IMG/VR virus record: IMGVR_UViG_3300031576_000138
Coordinates: 1-41,537 of that record
From: a virus
Strand: one strand, 5' to 3'
Length of the DNA: 41,537 nt
Positions 7,298-15,321 of the stretch are shown piece by piece; the first letter of the stretch is position 1; each line of letters begins with the position of its first letter. Under the pieces are notes generated by a model that saw only the letters and a program-made list of their open reading frames with translations, did no database searches and was not told the DNA's origin. The position numbers were made by a program, and so were the translations under genes.

Positions 7298-7830
7298 GGG
7301 CCTCCGTGCTGCTGCTGCTCTGGACCGCCTCGGCGATGGCGGCGCCGGCGCGCTACGCCGACGCGCCAGGTGGGCGGATCACGTTGGTCCAGCCCGAGGT
7401 CATCGACGCGCGGAAGCAACTCGCGCTCTCGCTCGCCCGCCGGCACGAGGTCCAGACCTTCAGGATGATCGCCGACACCGAGGGCTCGCGTTCATGGTTC
7501 CGCTTCTCAGCCGCCTGGGACACCGTCACGTTCTGGCCGGCCGGGCAGACGATCGTGGCGACGCTCCGGGACGGCCGCCAAGTCGAGGCCCTCGACCTGA
7601 TCCTCTGCGGGCCGCCGCGCGAGGCTCGGCCCCTGAGGCTCGGCCAGGTCGCCCGCTTCGTGGACCCGTCCGAGGTCGAGCACGATTGGCACGGCAGGCC
7701 CGGGGTCCTCCTGTTCGTGAGCTTCCCAGATCCGGGGCTCGCTCTTCGCGACATCGCGGGCGTGCAGGTCCGCGGCAAGCAGAAGACGGGGTTCGCTGCA
7801 CCGACCCCGCAGCAGGAGGTCGAGAGATGA
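7294..7830 (+). CDS. exported protein of unknown function
   Basis: This 178-aa protein begins MRASVLLLLWTASAMAAP, a compact signal peptide with likely cleavage after AMA. The mature part is mostly beta (HEVQTFRMIADTE, FRFSAAWDTVTFWPAGQTIVATLRDG). Export by an infecting phage suggests a role at the envelope such as blocking superinfection, but nothing proves it. It is ATGA-coupled on both sides and directly precedes another exported protein. Confidence 0.65.
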   Translation: MRASVLLLLWTASAMAAPARYADAPGGRITLVQPEVIDARKQLALSLARRHEVQTFRMIADTEGSRSWFRFSAAWDTVTFWPAGQTIVATLRDGRQVEALDLILCGPPREARPLRLGQVARFVDPSEVEHDWHGRPGVLLFVSFPDPGLALRDIAGVQVRGKQKTGFAAPTPQQEVER

Positions 7831-8012
7831 AGAAGCTCGTGCTCGCCTCGATGGTCGCAGCCGCCGCGGTCGGCGCCGTCGCGATCGCGGGGGCGTGCGA
7901 AACGCTGCAAGTGATGGGGTTTCCAGACTCGTGCCAGCAGGCGTGCGCTTACGGCTGGCACAGCGGGAACGACAACTTCATGTGCATCTGGGACATCCTC
8001 ACGGGCTGGTGA
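7827..8012 (+). CDS. small exported Cys-rich protein or lipoprotein
   Basis: This 61-aa protein has a signal sequence (MKKLVLASMVAAAAVGAVAIAG) ending at AC. The mature 30 residues contain four cysteines, including CETLQ at the cleavage site and SCQQAC. IAGAC is a weak lipobox, so either acylation at the first Cys or two disulfides are plausible. It could be a lipoprotein exclusion factor of the type many phages make; this is inference from architecture only. Confidence 0.6.
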   Translation: MKKLVLASMVAAAAVGAVAIAGACETLQVMGFPDSCQQACAYGWHSGNDNFMCIWDILTGW

Positions 8013-8134
8013 ATCTCGAAGGTTCGTGGCGGGCTCCTCTCTCAAGGCGGGGAGCGCGCTGGACCGGCAGCACACCAGGGATCAGCCGGCTCGTCAACGG
8101 TTGCGTGCCGACGACGAAACAAGGCACACGGTGA
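8009..8134 (+). CDS. 41-aa hypothetical protein
   Basis: GTG 8009 overlaps the preceding TGA (GTGA). The frame reads MNLEGSWRAPLSRRG.. and stops at 8132-8134, again overlapping a GTG. No hydrophobic segment or recognisable domain. Supported only by coupling and by filling an otherwise empty gap. Confidence 0.35.
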   Translation: MNLEGSWRAPLSRRGARWTGSTPGISRLVNGCVPTTKQGTR

Positions 8135-8217
8135 GAAGGTCCAGCAATCTGGCGAAGTCGCGAGGATCTGCCGGAGGGGGCCCGCATGGATTCGAGGAGG
8201 TAGAAGGTGATGGATGA
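8131..8217 (+). CDS. 28-aa possible microprotein
   Basis: GTG 8131 follows AAGG and sits in a GTGA overlap. The frame (MRRSSNLAKSRGSAGGG..) ends within the start of the next gene. Its last codons carry the GAGGAGG used by that gene. It may be only a translated leader. Confidence 0.28.
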   Translation: MRRSSNLAKSRGSAGGGPHGFEEVEGDG

Positions 8218-8617
8218 GGCGATGATCGGCCGGTGGGCCCGGGGCTACCTCGGGCAGTGGGCGGCGATGGATCGAGCGCTCCGCGATCGGTTCGTGCGGG
8301 GCCTGCGCGAGCTATCGCGCCGGGAGGAGCGCCTGCCGCCGCGCTTCCGTATCCGCGGCGCGATCTCCGAGGGAATGGTCAGTCTTGGGGCCTCGACCCT
8401 CAACCCCTTCCTGGAGCGAGACCGAGAGGCGGCGTCTGCGGCCGCGTTCGCGCTCCGCCTCATCCGCGAGGCCCGCCAAATGCAGCACGTCCGAGGAGAC
8501 CGGCGCTCGCCGCGGCGCCGGCACACGAGCAGCGGTCCGGGCGTCGTGGACGAACTCATGGGCGTGCGTCTCGAATACTACGACGAGCCCGACCGGTTCG
8601 TCGGGCTTCGTGGCTAG
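8210..8617 (+). CDS. hypothetical basic protein, 135 aa
   Basis: ATG 8210 (GTG 8207 in frame just upstream) follows GAGGAGGTAGAAGG. The protein is rich in Arg and helical (MDRALRDRFVRGLRELSRREERLPPRF), then contains an acidic C-terminus, ELMGVRLEYYDEPDRF. A nucleic-acid-binding role is possible. No family recognised. Confidence 0.6.
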   Translation: MDEAMIGRWARGYLGQWAAMDRALRDRFVRGLRELSRREERLPPRFRIRGAISEGMVSLGASTLNPFLERDREAASAAAFALRLIREARQMQHVRGDRRSPRRRHTSSGPGVVDELMGVRLEYYDEPDRFVGLRG

Positions 8618-8810
8618 TCGCGGCGGCGTCTGCTGGAGGCGCGAGCGGACCTGCGCGGGGGCGCGCGGCCTGACGTGGGTCTACGCCACCGGCCTGAGGT
8701 GGCGCCCCTCGCTGAACCTAGAGCGCTCGATGCGCGCGCTCGCGAGCGCGTTGCGGAACTTCGCGGCCGCGATGCGCCAGCCCGTCGGCGACCAGGAGCC
8801 CGAGCCCTGA
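8610..8810 (+). CDS. 66-aa hypothetical protein
   Basis: GTG 8610 starts within the end of the previous gene. The product (MASRGGVCWRRERTC.., then LTWVYATGLRWRPSLNLERSM and an amphipathic helix) has no recognised family. The 143 bases that follow, to 8953, hold no convincing gene; they end with AGGAGGGCAGGG ahead of the next start. Confidence 0.45.
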   Translation: MASRGGVCWRRERTCAGARGLTWVYATGLRWRPSLNLERSMRALASALRNFAAAMRQPVGDQEPEP

Positions 8811-8953
8811 TTCCGCAACTGCGCGAGTTGCAGCCTGCACGGTCCCCGGCGCCGCCTCAAGCGGAAAACCAAAGACTTACGGCAGGGCACGACTCCTGCT
8901 CTCCCTTTCTGGCGTCGGCGATGGGCGCCGGCAGCCAACCCAGGAGGGCAGGG

Positions 8954-9193
8954 ATGGACCGAGGCGAGAGGGCGCGGCGGAGCCGAGAGCGGCAGGAGTC
9001 GCGCAAGCGCATCGAGGCCGCGCACGCCGAGACGCGGCGCGTCGTCGAGTCGGGCCGGTGCCCGAAGTGCGGCTCGGGCCTGCGCCGGAACCTCTCGCTC
9101 TCCGGCTGGTGGCAGTGCGAGCAGTACGGCGCCGAGGGCTTCCGGAAGGACCGGACGCGGCCGGCGTGCGACTGGCAGGGTTTCACGGACTGA
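8954..9193 (+). CDS. small zinc-ribbon protein with charged helix
   Basis: This 79-aa protein begins with a highly charged helix (MDRGERARRSRERQESRKRIEAA), followed by CPKCGSGL, WWQCEQYG and CDWQGF, a treble-cysteine ribbon like those of Ogr/zinc-ribbon transcriptional activators or tRNA-binding ribbons. ATG 8954 has an excellent SD. It could be a nucleic-acid-binding regulator of this block; unproven. Confidence 0.65.
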   Translation: MDRGERARRSRERQESRKRIEAAHAETRRVVESGRCPKCGSGLRRNLSLSGWWQCEQYGAEGFRKDRTRPACDWQGFTD

Positions 9194-9204
9194 AGGGGGA
9201 GACG

Positions 9205-9330
9205 ATGGAGACCCAGGAGATCTTGAGGTTGCAGCAGGCGGCCGAGGCGCTGCCGCTGATCCTGTGGATCGGCGTGGTCGCGATCGCGGCCGCCGTCGCG
9301 GCGGTGCTCTATGCGGCGGCGCGGCGGTGA
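9205..9330 (+). CDS. 41-aa single-span membrane protein
   Basis: METQEILRLQQAAEALP is followed by a hydrophobic span (LILWIGVVAIAAAVAAVLY) and a short AARR tail, so an inner-membrane peptide with cytoplasmic basic end is likely. GGGGGAGA precedes ATG 9205. The stop overlaps the next GTG. Confidence 0.6.
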   Translation: METQEILRLQQAAEALPLILWIGVVAIAAAVAAVLYAAARR

Positions 9331-9644
9331 GCCCGCACTTCAGGGGCATCGCGACCAACCAGCCGGTCTGGATCGTGACCGATCCCAAGCCCACGAGCAC
9401 GCTGAGCGACGTCGTCAGCAACCGGACGAGCCTGCGGGCGTTCGTCAGCATGTGCCGCGGTGGGCTGCGGGAGGAGGAGTGCCCGGCGCTGCACACGACC
9501 TACGCCTCGGCGCTGCTCGACGCGATGATGCGCTGCCTGCAGTTCAAGAACCGCTTCGACGAACTGGCTGAGAAGATCGAGGCCGCCTACGCCTACGAGC
9601 GCGTCGAGCGCGACGAGTCCAAGGCCGCCGCGAGGGCGCGATGA
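9327..9644 (+). CDS. hypothetical protein, 105 aa
   Basis: GTGA-coupled to the membrane peptide upstream. It is a helical protein (LSDVVSNRTSLRAFVSMC.., ALLDAMMRCLQFKNRFDELAEKIEAAYAYE) with three cysteines. No family recognised. Confidence 0.6.
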   Translation: MSPHFRGIATNQPVWIVTDPKPTSTLSDVVSNRTSLRAFVSMCRGGLREEECPALHTTYASALLDAMMRCLQFKNRFDELAEKIEAAYAYERVERDESKAAARAR

Positions 9645-9847
9645 GCGGCGCGATTCGCTGGACCTGCCGGCTCGCCTTCCGGGCCCTCGCGGCCTGGTCG
9701 CGGCCGCTCGCGGCCGAGGTGGTCTCGTGGGCCGCCGGAGAACTCGCTCGCGACAGCATGTGGGCCGAGATGATGCGCGACCAGCCAAAGTCGGGAACCC
9801 GACAGGGACTGGGCCTAGTCGCAGGGGGACCGTCGTGGCGAAACTGA
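9641..9847 (+). CDS. hypothetical protein, 68 aa
   Basis: ATGA-coupled. It contains a tryptophan-rich amphipathic helix (FRALAAWSRPLAAEVVSWAAGEL) that may associate with membrane, then a polar tail. Its end overlaps the next start by 13 nt. Function unknown. Confidence 0.5.
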   Translation: MSGAIRWTCRLAFRALAAWSRPLAAEVVSWAAGELARDSMWAEMMRDQPKSGTRQGLGLVAGGPSWRN

Positions 9848-10119
9848 GCGCGCGAGGTCGGACCGAGTACCTCCGGGCCCGCAAGGGCGACCAGATGGTG
9901 ACCTACATGAGCGACGGTGCCGTGCTCGACTGCGCCCGCGACCCGTTCACGGGCCGCATGGGGCCGTGGCGCGTGGCCGGCGGATGGGACCGCGTGAGGA
10001 CTTCGCTGCCGGCGCTGAGGGCCCAGGTTCTCTCGCGGGGCTGGGAGATCGTGCGCGGGGACGGGCCACGGGCCGGCTCGCCCGCGGCCGCCGCGAGGGT
10101 GGCGAGCCCATGCCGCTGA
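9835..10119 (+). CDS. hypothetical protein, 94 aa
   Basis: GTG 9835 follows AGGGGGACC. The product (MAKLSARGRTEYLRARKGDQMVTYMSDGAVLDCAR..) has a compact alternating strand/helix pattern and a low-complexity Ala/Arg tail that overlaps the Toprim gene start. No family recognised. Confidence 0.55.
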   Translation: MAKLSARGRTEYLRARKGDQMVTYMSDGAVLDCARDPFTGRMGPWRVAGGWDRVRTSLPALRAQVLSRGWEIVRGDGPRAGSPAAAARVASPCR

Positions 10120-11042
10120 TCCAGTACCGCGAGATCAAGCTGCGGCCGAAGGCCCTGGCGACCATCGAGCAGGCGAACGAGATCATCGCCGAGTTCCAGG
10201 CCCAGGGCTTCGACCTCACGCTGCGCCAGTTGTTCTACCAGTTCGTGGCCCGCGGGCTGATCGCCAACACGCAGAGGGAGTACAAGAACCTGGGCTCGAT
10301 CGTGAACGACGGCCGGCTGGCCGGGCTGATCGACTGGGAGACGATCGTGGACCGCACGCGCGACCTGCGCGCACTGCCGCACTGGGACTCGCCTGAGTCA
10401 ATCGTCCAGGCGTGCGCACGGCAGTTCAACTTCGACCTCTGGGAAGACCAGCCGCACTACGTCGAGGTCTGGATCGAGAAGGACGCGCTGGTCGGGGTGA
10501 TCGAGGGCGTCTGCAACCGGCTCGACGTCCCGCACTTCTCCTGCCGCGGCTACACCTCGCAGTCCGAGATGTGGGTGGCGGCGCAGAGGATCATCCAGCG
10601 GGCCGGCGGCCGCGGTCGCATGACGGGCCGGCGCCCGTGCACCATCCTCCACCTCGGCGACCACGACCCGAGCGGCCTGGACATGACCCGCGACATCCAG
10701 GACCGCCTCGACCTGTTCGGCACCGAGGCCCAGGTGGTGCGGCTGGCGCTCAACCAGGACCAGGTCCGCGAGCACAACCCGCCGCCGAACCCCGCCAAGG
10801 TCACGGACAGCCGGGCGGCGAGCTACATCCGCAGGTTCGGCCGCGAGTCGTGGGAACTCGACGCGCTCGACCCGCGCGCGATCGCGGACCTGATCGAGGT
10901 GGCCATCCGCGAGCGTCTCGACGCCGACCGCTGGGACGAGGCCATGGAACGCCAGAGCCAAGCGCGCGCGCTGCTCTCCGGCGCGGCGAAGAACTGGAGC
11001 AAGGTCATGGACGTGATCCGCGAGAACGGAGGGCTGGGATGA
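10110..11042 (+). CDS. Toprim protein resembling type IIB topoisomerase A subunit (Spo11/Mini-A-like)
   Basis: This 310-aa protein combines TLRQLFYQF (T37-Y43), positioned like the catalytic-tyrosine helix of Spo11/TopoVI-A, with a Toprim domain: E123 in WIEKDAL and GDHDPSG with D184 and D186. Full TopoVI-A proteins are longer; short phage and plasmid relatives have been called Mini-A. Expected activity is Mg-dependent tyrosine-mediated DNA breakage, or a derived DNA-binding role in replication, recombination or genome-end handling. No ATPase B subunit is encoded nearby. ATG 10110 is chosen because upstream in-frame sequence shadows the previous gene. ATGA-coupled to the next gene. Confidence 0.75.
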   Translation: MPLIQYREIKLRPKALATIEQANEIIAEFQAQGFDLTLRQLFYQFVARGLIANTQREYKNLGSIVNDGRLAGLIDWETIVDRTRDLRALPHWDSPESIVQACARQFNFDLWEDQPHYVEVWIEKDALVGVIEGVCNRLDVPHFSCRGYTSQSEMWVAAQRIIQRAGGRGRMTGRRPCTILHLGDHDPSGLDMTRDIQDRLDLFGTEAQVVRLALNQDQVREHNPPPNPAKVTDSRAASYIRRFGRESWELDALDPRAIADLIEVAIRERLDADRWDEAMERQSQARALLSGAAKNWSKVMDVIRENGGLG

Positions 11043-11554
11043 GGCAGGAGGTCGAGGCGCTGGCCGCCAGGTCCTCGAAGGCTGAGCACGAGTACTATGC
11101 GATCATGCACCACCGCCACCAGGCGCAGCGTGCGGCGGCCAAGGCGGCCGAGGAGCGAATCCACGCCGAGTTCGAGGAGCGCGAGCGCGCCGCCTACGAG
11201 GCCTTCACTGAGGCCCGCAGCGCGTACCACGAGCGCCGCCTCGCCTGGGCGCTGTCGGGGACTCGGACGCCCTACCCAGTCGGCACCAGGGTCCGCAAGT
11301 GGCGCAACGTCTGGGGCACTGAGCACTGGATAGACCAGAAGGACGAGGGCATCCTGGAGGTCGTGACCGAGGAGACGAGGCACCCGTTGGGCTACGGCCC
11401 GAGCGACTACCGGCGGGCGAAGATCGGCGACCTCGTGGTGCGGCTGCTCAAGGGCAACGGCCAGCCGGGGATCAGGTACGAGCGCATCGAACCGTCGAGC
11501 GAGGCGAGCCTCGCGAAGCGCTGGCGGCCGGTGGCAGAGGAAAGGCGCCGATGA
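11039..11554 (+). CDS. hypothetical coiled-coil protein, 171 aa
   Basis: The N-terminal ~75 residues form a long charged helix (AQRAAAKAAEERIHAEFEERER), and the C-terminal part looks like a small beta domain (YPVGTRVRKWRNVW, IGDLVVRLLKG). The ATGA overlap with the Toprim gene suggests the two are co-translated and might act together. A 15-codon ATGA-coupled frame (11551-11598) follows but is probably meaningless. Confidence 0.6.
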   Translation: MRQEVEALAARSSKAEHEYYAIMHHRHQAQRAAAKAAEERIHAEFEERERAAYEAFTEARSAYHERRLAWALSGTRTPYPVGTRVRKWRNVWGTEHWIDQKDEGILEVVTEETRHPLGYGPSDYRRAKIGDLVVRLLKGNGQPGIRYERIEPSSEASLAKRWRPVAEERRR

Positions 11555-11579
11555 GGCTGGACCTGCGGAGGCTGCGAGC

Positions 11580-12026
11580 ATGGCAGGCCGGACGCTGACC
11601 CGGGCCGAGGTCGCCGAAGGCGAGGAGCGCGCGCGTCACACCGTCGCGCTGCTCTCCGGACCCGGGGCGGACCCAGAGAACCCCGCACGCAAGGACTTCG
11701 AGAAGCTCGCGGACCTCTACGGCCAACTCGGGCTCGCGATGGACGCGCTGTCGGGGCTGAGCGCCTGGCAGATCTGGCACCAGGTCGAGGTCCAACTGAA
11801 GCAGGGCGGCGGCCAGCACGGCGCGCTGGTGATCTTGATTCCGCACGGCGCCGCCGCCGGCGCCGGCATCGCCACCTTCCCGCTGGTCGAGGTCGCCGCC
11901 ATGAGGCTGCCCGAGACCCGACGGCAGTTCCTCGGCGGTCTGGCGGGCGCCGCCCTGGACGTCGCGTTCGAGAGCCTGCCGCGCGTGGAGCGACCGAACG
12001 GGGACGAACATCATGGGCATGGGTAA
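11580..12026 (+). CDS. hypothetical protein, 148 aa
   Basis: Helical N-terminal half (LTRAEVAEGEERARHTVALL, FEKLADLYGQLGLAMDAL), then a Gly/Ala-rich hydrophobic patch (GALVILIPHGAAAGAGIA) too short and polar for a confident membrane span. Ends in a His-rich tail (DEHHGHG) that could bind metal. No family recognised. Confidence 0.55.
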   Translation: MAGRTLTRAEVAEGEERARHTVALLSGPGADPENPARKDFEKLADLYGQLGLAMDALSGLSAWQIWHQVEVQLKQGGGQHGALVILIPHGAAAGAGIATFPLVEVAAMRLPETRRQFLGGLAGAALDVAFESLPRVERPNGDEHHGHG

Positions 12027-12321
12027 AGTTGGATCGCCCGACCCGCGGTTCGAGCGCAAGCCGGTCAACTCTGGCGGCATCCGGCGTCTCGGGCTCACGG
12101 GCCCGCTGTTGGTCCAGATCCTCGAATGGGGCACATACCACACGGTCCCGCTCGATCCTCCCGACGGACTACAGGTTCTCGACGTGCGCTACGACCAGAG
12201 GAGCGATATCATCGAGGCGCTGGTGCGGAGCCCCTCGTTCAAGGGGGGAGAAGACGCGACATGGGAGACCGCCGAGTGGTGGAACCCACCGTTTCGCCGC
12301 ATCGGTGATTCGCCTCTATGA
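12013..12321 (+). CDS. hypothetical protein, 102 aa
   Basis: Starts 14 nt inside the previous gene. Compact mixed alpha/beta look (GLTGPLLVQILEWGTYHTV, VLDVRYDQRSDIIEALVRS) with several tryptophans near the C-terminus. No family recognised. The last codons overlap the leader of the next, exported, protein. Confidence 0.55.
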   Translation: MGMGKVGSPDPRFERKPVNSGGIRRLGLTGPLLVQILEWGTYHTVPLDPPDGLQVLDVRYDQRSDIIEALVRSPSFKGGEDATWETAEWWNPPFRRIGDSPL

Positions 12322-12332
12322 AGGAGGAGAAC

Positions 12333-12800
12333 ATGAAGACGAGCAAGCGGAACCGGCAGGCCGTGGTCGCGTTCACGATCGCGTTCCTGCTGACGGTGGT
12401 CACCGGACTGCTCTTCGTGGTGCCGTGGCCGGTCCACGCCCAGGTCCCGAGCATCACGCTGGACTGGACCGCGCCGGGCGACGACGGCGACGTGGGGACG
12501 GCGACGACCTACGAGATGCGGTGGGCGACCTCGCGGCCGGACACCACCAGCGGGGCGGCCTTCACGACCTGGTGGAACGCGGCGACCTTGGTCTCGAACA
12601 TGCCGGCGCCGCGGGTCGCTGGGACGGCCGAGTCGGTCGTGGTCGCGCCGGTCGGCGGGTTCTCGTCGGGCCGGGCGTACTACTTCGTCCTGCGCTCGAC
12701 CGACGACGTGGGGAACGTCGCCGGGTTCTCGAACGTCGCCTGGAAGGTGGTGCCGGACGCAGTCCCGCCGGCTCCTATCATCGACCTGCGGGTGCGCTAA
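12333..12800 (+). CDS. exported fibronectin type III-like protein
   Basis: This 155-aa protein has a signal/anchor segment (AVVAFTIAFLLTVVTGLLFVV, then VHAQ) and one domain with FNIII features: ITLDWTAPGDDG, TYEMRWATS and YYFVLRSTDDVGNVAGFSN. Likely periplasmic or cell-surface, where such domains bind proteins or sugars. ATG 12333 has an ideal AAGGAGG; ATG 12318 is in frame upstream. It is the last gene before a strong terminator, and the third exported product of this block. Confidence 0.7.
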   Translation: MKTSKRNRQAVVAFTIAFLLTVVTGLLFVVPWPVHAQVPSITLDWTAPGDDGDVGTATTYEMRWATSRPDTTSGAAFTTWWNAATLVSNMPAPRVAGTAESVVVAPVGGFSSGRAYYFVLRSTDDVGNVAGFSNVAWKVVPDAVPPAPIIDLRVR

Positions 12801-12885
12801 AGAGATTCGCCCCCCAAGGACGGGCGAGGCGCCTCAAGGACGACGCGCGTAGGGGATAAGGAAGGAAGCGGCCCCAGGGGCGACC

Positions 12886-12929
12886 AGGAGGGCCGGGCCA
12901 GGGCAGGCCCGGGGCCCTCCGCTTCTTTT
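12886..12929 (+). terminator. rho-independent terminator closing the accessory block
   Basis: GGAGGGCC (12886-12893) pairs with GGCCCTCC (12912-12919), with further pairing of GGGCC and GGCCC inside the loop, followed by TTCTTTTT (12922-12929). It separates the accessory block from the virion operon. The rest of the 12801-12982 gap holds no gene. Confidence 0.85.
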
Positions 12930-12982
12930 TCCGCGCAAAGAAGAATGGTGGGCTCGCGGAGCGTCTGCTAGACCTCCGTGCC

Positions 12983-13585
12983 GTGAGCCACCAGAACTTG
13001 ACGGCCATCCCCGAGATCATCGTCAAGGGCACGGCCGTCGATTATCGCCGGACCTACGGTGAGTTCCCGGCGAACGACGGCTGGGCGCTCGCGCTCATCC
13101 TCTCCGGCCCGCCCCCCAACTTCACCAAGGCGTTCTCCGCCGACGTCGCCAGCTTCACGATCGCGCTGGCGAATGCTGACACCGGCGGGCTCGGGGTCGG
13201 GAACTACTTCTGGGAGGAGCGCGCGACCAAGACCGGAAAATCCTACCCGGCCGCCTCGGGCGTGCTCCAGGTCGCCGCCGACCTGGCGACGGCCGTCGCC
13301 GGCAGCCTCCAGACCAAGGAGGCCAAGATGCTGGCAGCGCTCGACGCGGCGATTGACATCCGGTTCGGGATCGGCGCCGCCTCCTCGCAGGACGTCATCG
13401 AGTCCTACGCGATCGGCATCCGCCAGTTCGACAAGTGGAAGACCCGCGAGATGCTCGACACGCGCGCCACCCTGGCGCGCATCGTGAAGAGTCAGGCGAA
13501 CCCCGGCAAGATGGGCCCGCAGGTGGCGGTGCACTTCAGCGGGGTCAACAGCGAGCCGGGCGTGCCCTGGGCGCCGCGCGAGTGA
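12983..13585 (+). CDS. putative virion head/joining protein
   Basis: A 200-aa protein ahead of the portal. The N-terminal region (VDYRRTYGEFPANDGWALALILSG, VASFTIALANADTGGLGVGNYFW, ASGVLQVAADL) resembles the beta-rich small head proteins often found next to phage portals; the C-terminal part is helical. Assignment rests mostly on position and general pattern. GTG 12983 lacks a clear SD. Confidence 0.5.
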   Translation: MSHQNLTAIPEIIVKGTAVDYRRTYGEFPANDGWALALILSGPPPNFTKAFSADVASFTIALANADTGGLGVGNYFWEERATKTGKSYPAASGVLQVAADLATAVAGSLQTKEAKMLAALDAAIDIRFGIGAASSQDVIESYAIGIRQFDKWKTREMLDTRATLARIVKSQANPGKMGPQVAVHFSGVNSEPGVPWAPRE

Positions 13586-13590
13586 GAGCG

Positions 13591-15321
13591 ATGAGGGACG
13601 CGAGCCGATCCCCGCTCCTCGACGAGCAGCCTGGGCGCATAATCCCGGCCGGCGGCGGCGGGCGCAGCGTGCCAGCGCGCATGTCCTTCGACGACTGCGC
13701 CCGCCAGGCGGGGCTCGCCCAGCGCCGACTCGCGCGCCGCGAGCGTGAGGCCGTCCGGCTGGCGCCGGCGCGCCGCGAGACCTTCAAGGCCGCCGAGGTC
13801 AACCGCCTGGTCGCCGACTGGGTGGCGACGATCCTACACCCCGACGACGAGATGCGCTGGAGCCTCAGGCGCATGCGGGCCCGCTGCCGAGAACTCGCCC
13901 GGAACGACCCCTACGCGCGGCACTTCCTCACCATGGTCGCAGTGAACGTGGTCGGCCCGATCGGGTTCAAGCACCAGGCGCAGGTGCGCGACAACGACGG
14001 CAAGTTAAACCGCCGGATCAACGACAAGATCGAGGAGGCCTTTGCCGAGTGGAGCGAGGAGGTCACGATCGACGGCCGGCTCTCGCTCGGCGGCTTCATG
14101 CGCCAGGGGATCAAGGGGGTCGGCCGCGAGGGCGAGACCATCGTGCGCCTGTGGCGCGGCTTCGAGGGGAACCGCTTCCGCTTCGCCCTGGAGGCGATCG
14201 ACCCCGACCAACTCGACGAGAAGTTCAGCCGCCCGGCGGGCACCGACGGCGAGGCCGAAATACGGCTGGGCGTCGAGGTCAACCCGTTCGGCCGCCCGAT
14301 CGGCTACCACATCTGGAACAAGCCCGAGAAGCTGATCGGCACCGACTGGCGGCCGCGCGAGCGCGAGCGCATCCCCGCCGACCAGATCGTCCACCTCTAC
14401 GACCAGGAGCGGGCGAACCAGACCCGGGGGCTACCGTGGTTCCTGGCGGTGGCGATGAACCTGAAGATGCTCGCCGGCTACAGCGAGGCCGAACTGGTCG
14501 CCGCACGCACCGCGGCCGCGAAGCAGGGCTGGTTCGTGAAGAAGGGGGACGCCCCCTCGGCCGGCGAGGCCGTCAGCGCCGACGCCGACAATCGGGTGGC
14601 GATGGAGGCGAACCCCGGGCTGATGGACTTCGCCCCCGACGGGTACACCTTCGAGTCCTGGACCCCCGAACACCCGACCACGGCGTTCGCGGCCTTCGTC
14701 AAGTCGAAGCTGCGCGAGATCGCGACTGGGATGAGCGTCAGCTACAACGCGCTCGCCTCCGACCTGGAAGGCGTCAACTACTCGTCGATGCGCTCCGGGC
14801 TGCTGCTGGAGCGCGAGGTCTGGCGGATGCTCCAGCACTGGTGGATCGGGGCGTTCCTCCGCAAGATCTACGCTGAGTGGCTCAACATGGCGCTGCTCTC
14901 GGGTGAACTGGTGCTCGACTCGCGCAACGCCCGCAAGTTCGTCGCCGCCAAGTGGACCGGCCGCGGCTGGCAGTTGGTCGATGCCGAAAAGGAGATCAAC
15001 GCCGGCGTCACGGCGATCCAGACGGGGCTCGACTCTCGGACCGACATCCTGGCCGAGCAGGGGCGCGACTTCGAGGACGTCATGGAGAAGCTGGCGGAGG
15101 AGGAGGAACTCGCCGAGGAGTACGGCGTGGACATCTCCGGTCCCAAGCCGACCGCGAGCGCGCTGTTCGGCGGTGACAAGAAGGCGGACGACGAGAAGAA
15201 GGCGGACGAGAAGAAGGCGGACGAGAACCACAACCACGATGGCCGAGCCCACGAAGACTGGATCTCGCGCACCGCCGCGCTGGTCAACGCTGGCCGGCCG
15301 CGCCGCAGGATCAGGGGGTGA
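13591..15321 (+). CDS. portal protein (lambda-type)
   Basis: A 576-aa portal, forming the dodecameric DNA gate at the capsid vertex. Typical features are WSLRRMRARCRELARNDPYARHFLTM, VGPIGFKHQAQV, IDPDQLDEKF, VHLYDQERANQTRG and MSVSYNALASDLEGVNYSS, all of which I associate with the lambda portal family. The C-terminal tail carries short KKADDEKKADEKKADE repeats. ATG 13591 is preferred; GTG 13582 overlaps the previous stop and is in frame. It precedes the protease/capsid gene as expected. Confidence 0.9.
   Translation: MRDASRSPLLDEQPGRIIPAGGGGRSVPARMSFDDCARQAGLAQRRLARREREAVRLAPARRETFKAAEVNRLVADWVATILHPDDEMRWSLRRMRARCRELARNDPYARHFLTMVAVNVVGPIGFKHQAQVRDNDGKLNRRINDKIEEAFAEWSEEVTIDGRLSLGGFMRQGIKGVGREGETIVRLWRGFEGNRFRFALEAIDPDQLDEKFSRPAGTDGEAEIRLGVEVNPFGRPIGYHIWNKPEKLIGTDWRPRERERIPADQIVHLYDQERANQTRGLPWFLAVAMNLKMLAGYSEAELVAARTAAAKQGWFVKKGDAPSAGEAVSADADNRVAMEANPGLMDFAPDGYTFESWTPEHPTTAFAAFVKSKLREIATGMSVSYNALASDLEGVNYSSMRSGLLLEREVWRMLQHWWIGAFLRKIYAEWLNMALLSGELVLDSRNARKFVAAKWTGRGWQLVDAEKEINAGVTAIQTGLDSRTDILAEQGRDFEDVMEKLAEEEELAEEYGVDISGPKPTASALFGGDKKADDEKKADEKKADENHNHDGRAHEDWISRTAALVNAGRPRRRIRG

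Noticed and set aside
8013-8209. Possible tRNA in the gap after the exported proteins
   Set aside because: No cloverleaf arms or T-loop consensus could be built; the stretch is better explained by two coupled micro-ORFs.
11551-11598. 15-codon ATGA-coupled frame before the 11580 gene
   Set aside because: Too short, overlaps the next start, no distinctive sequence; at most a coupling leader.
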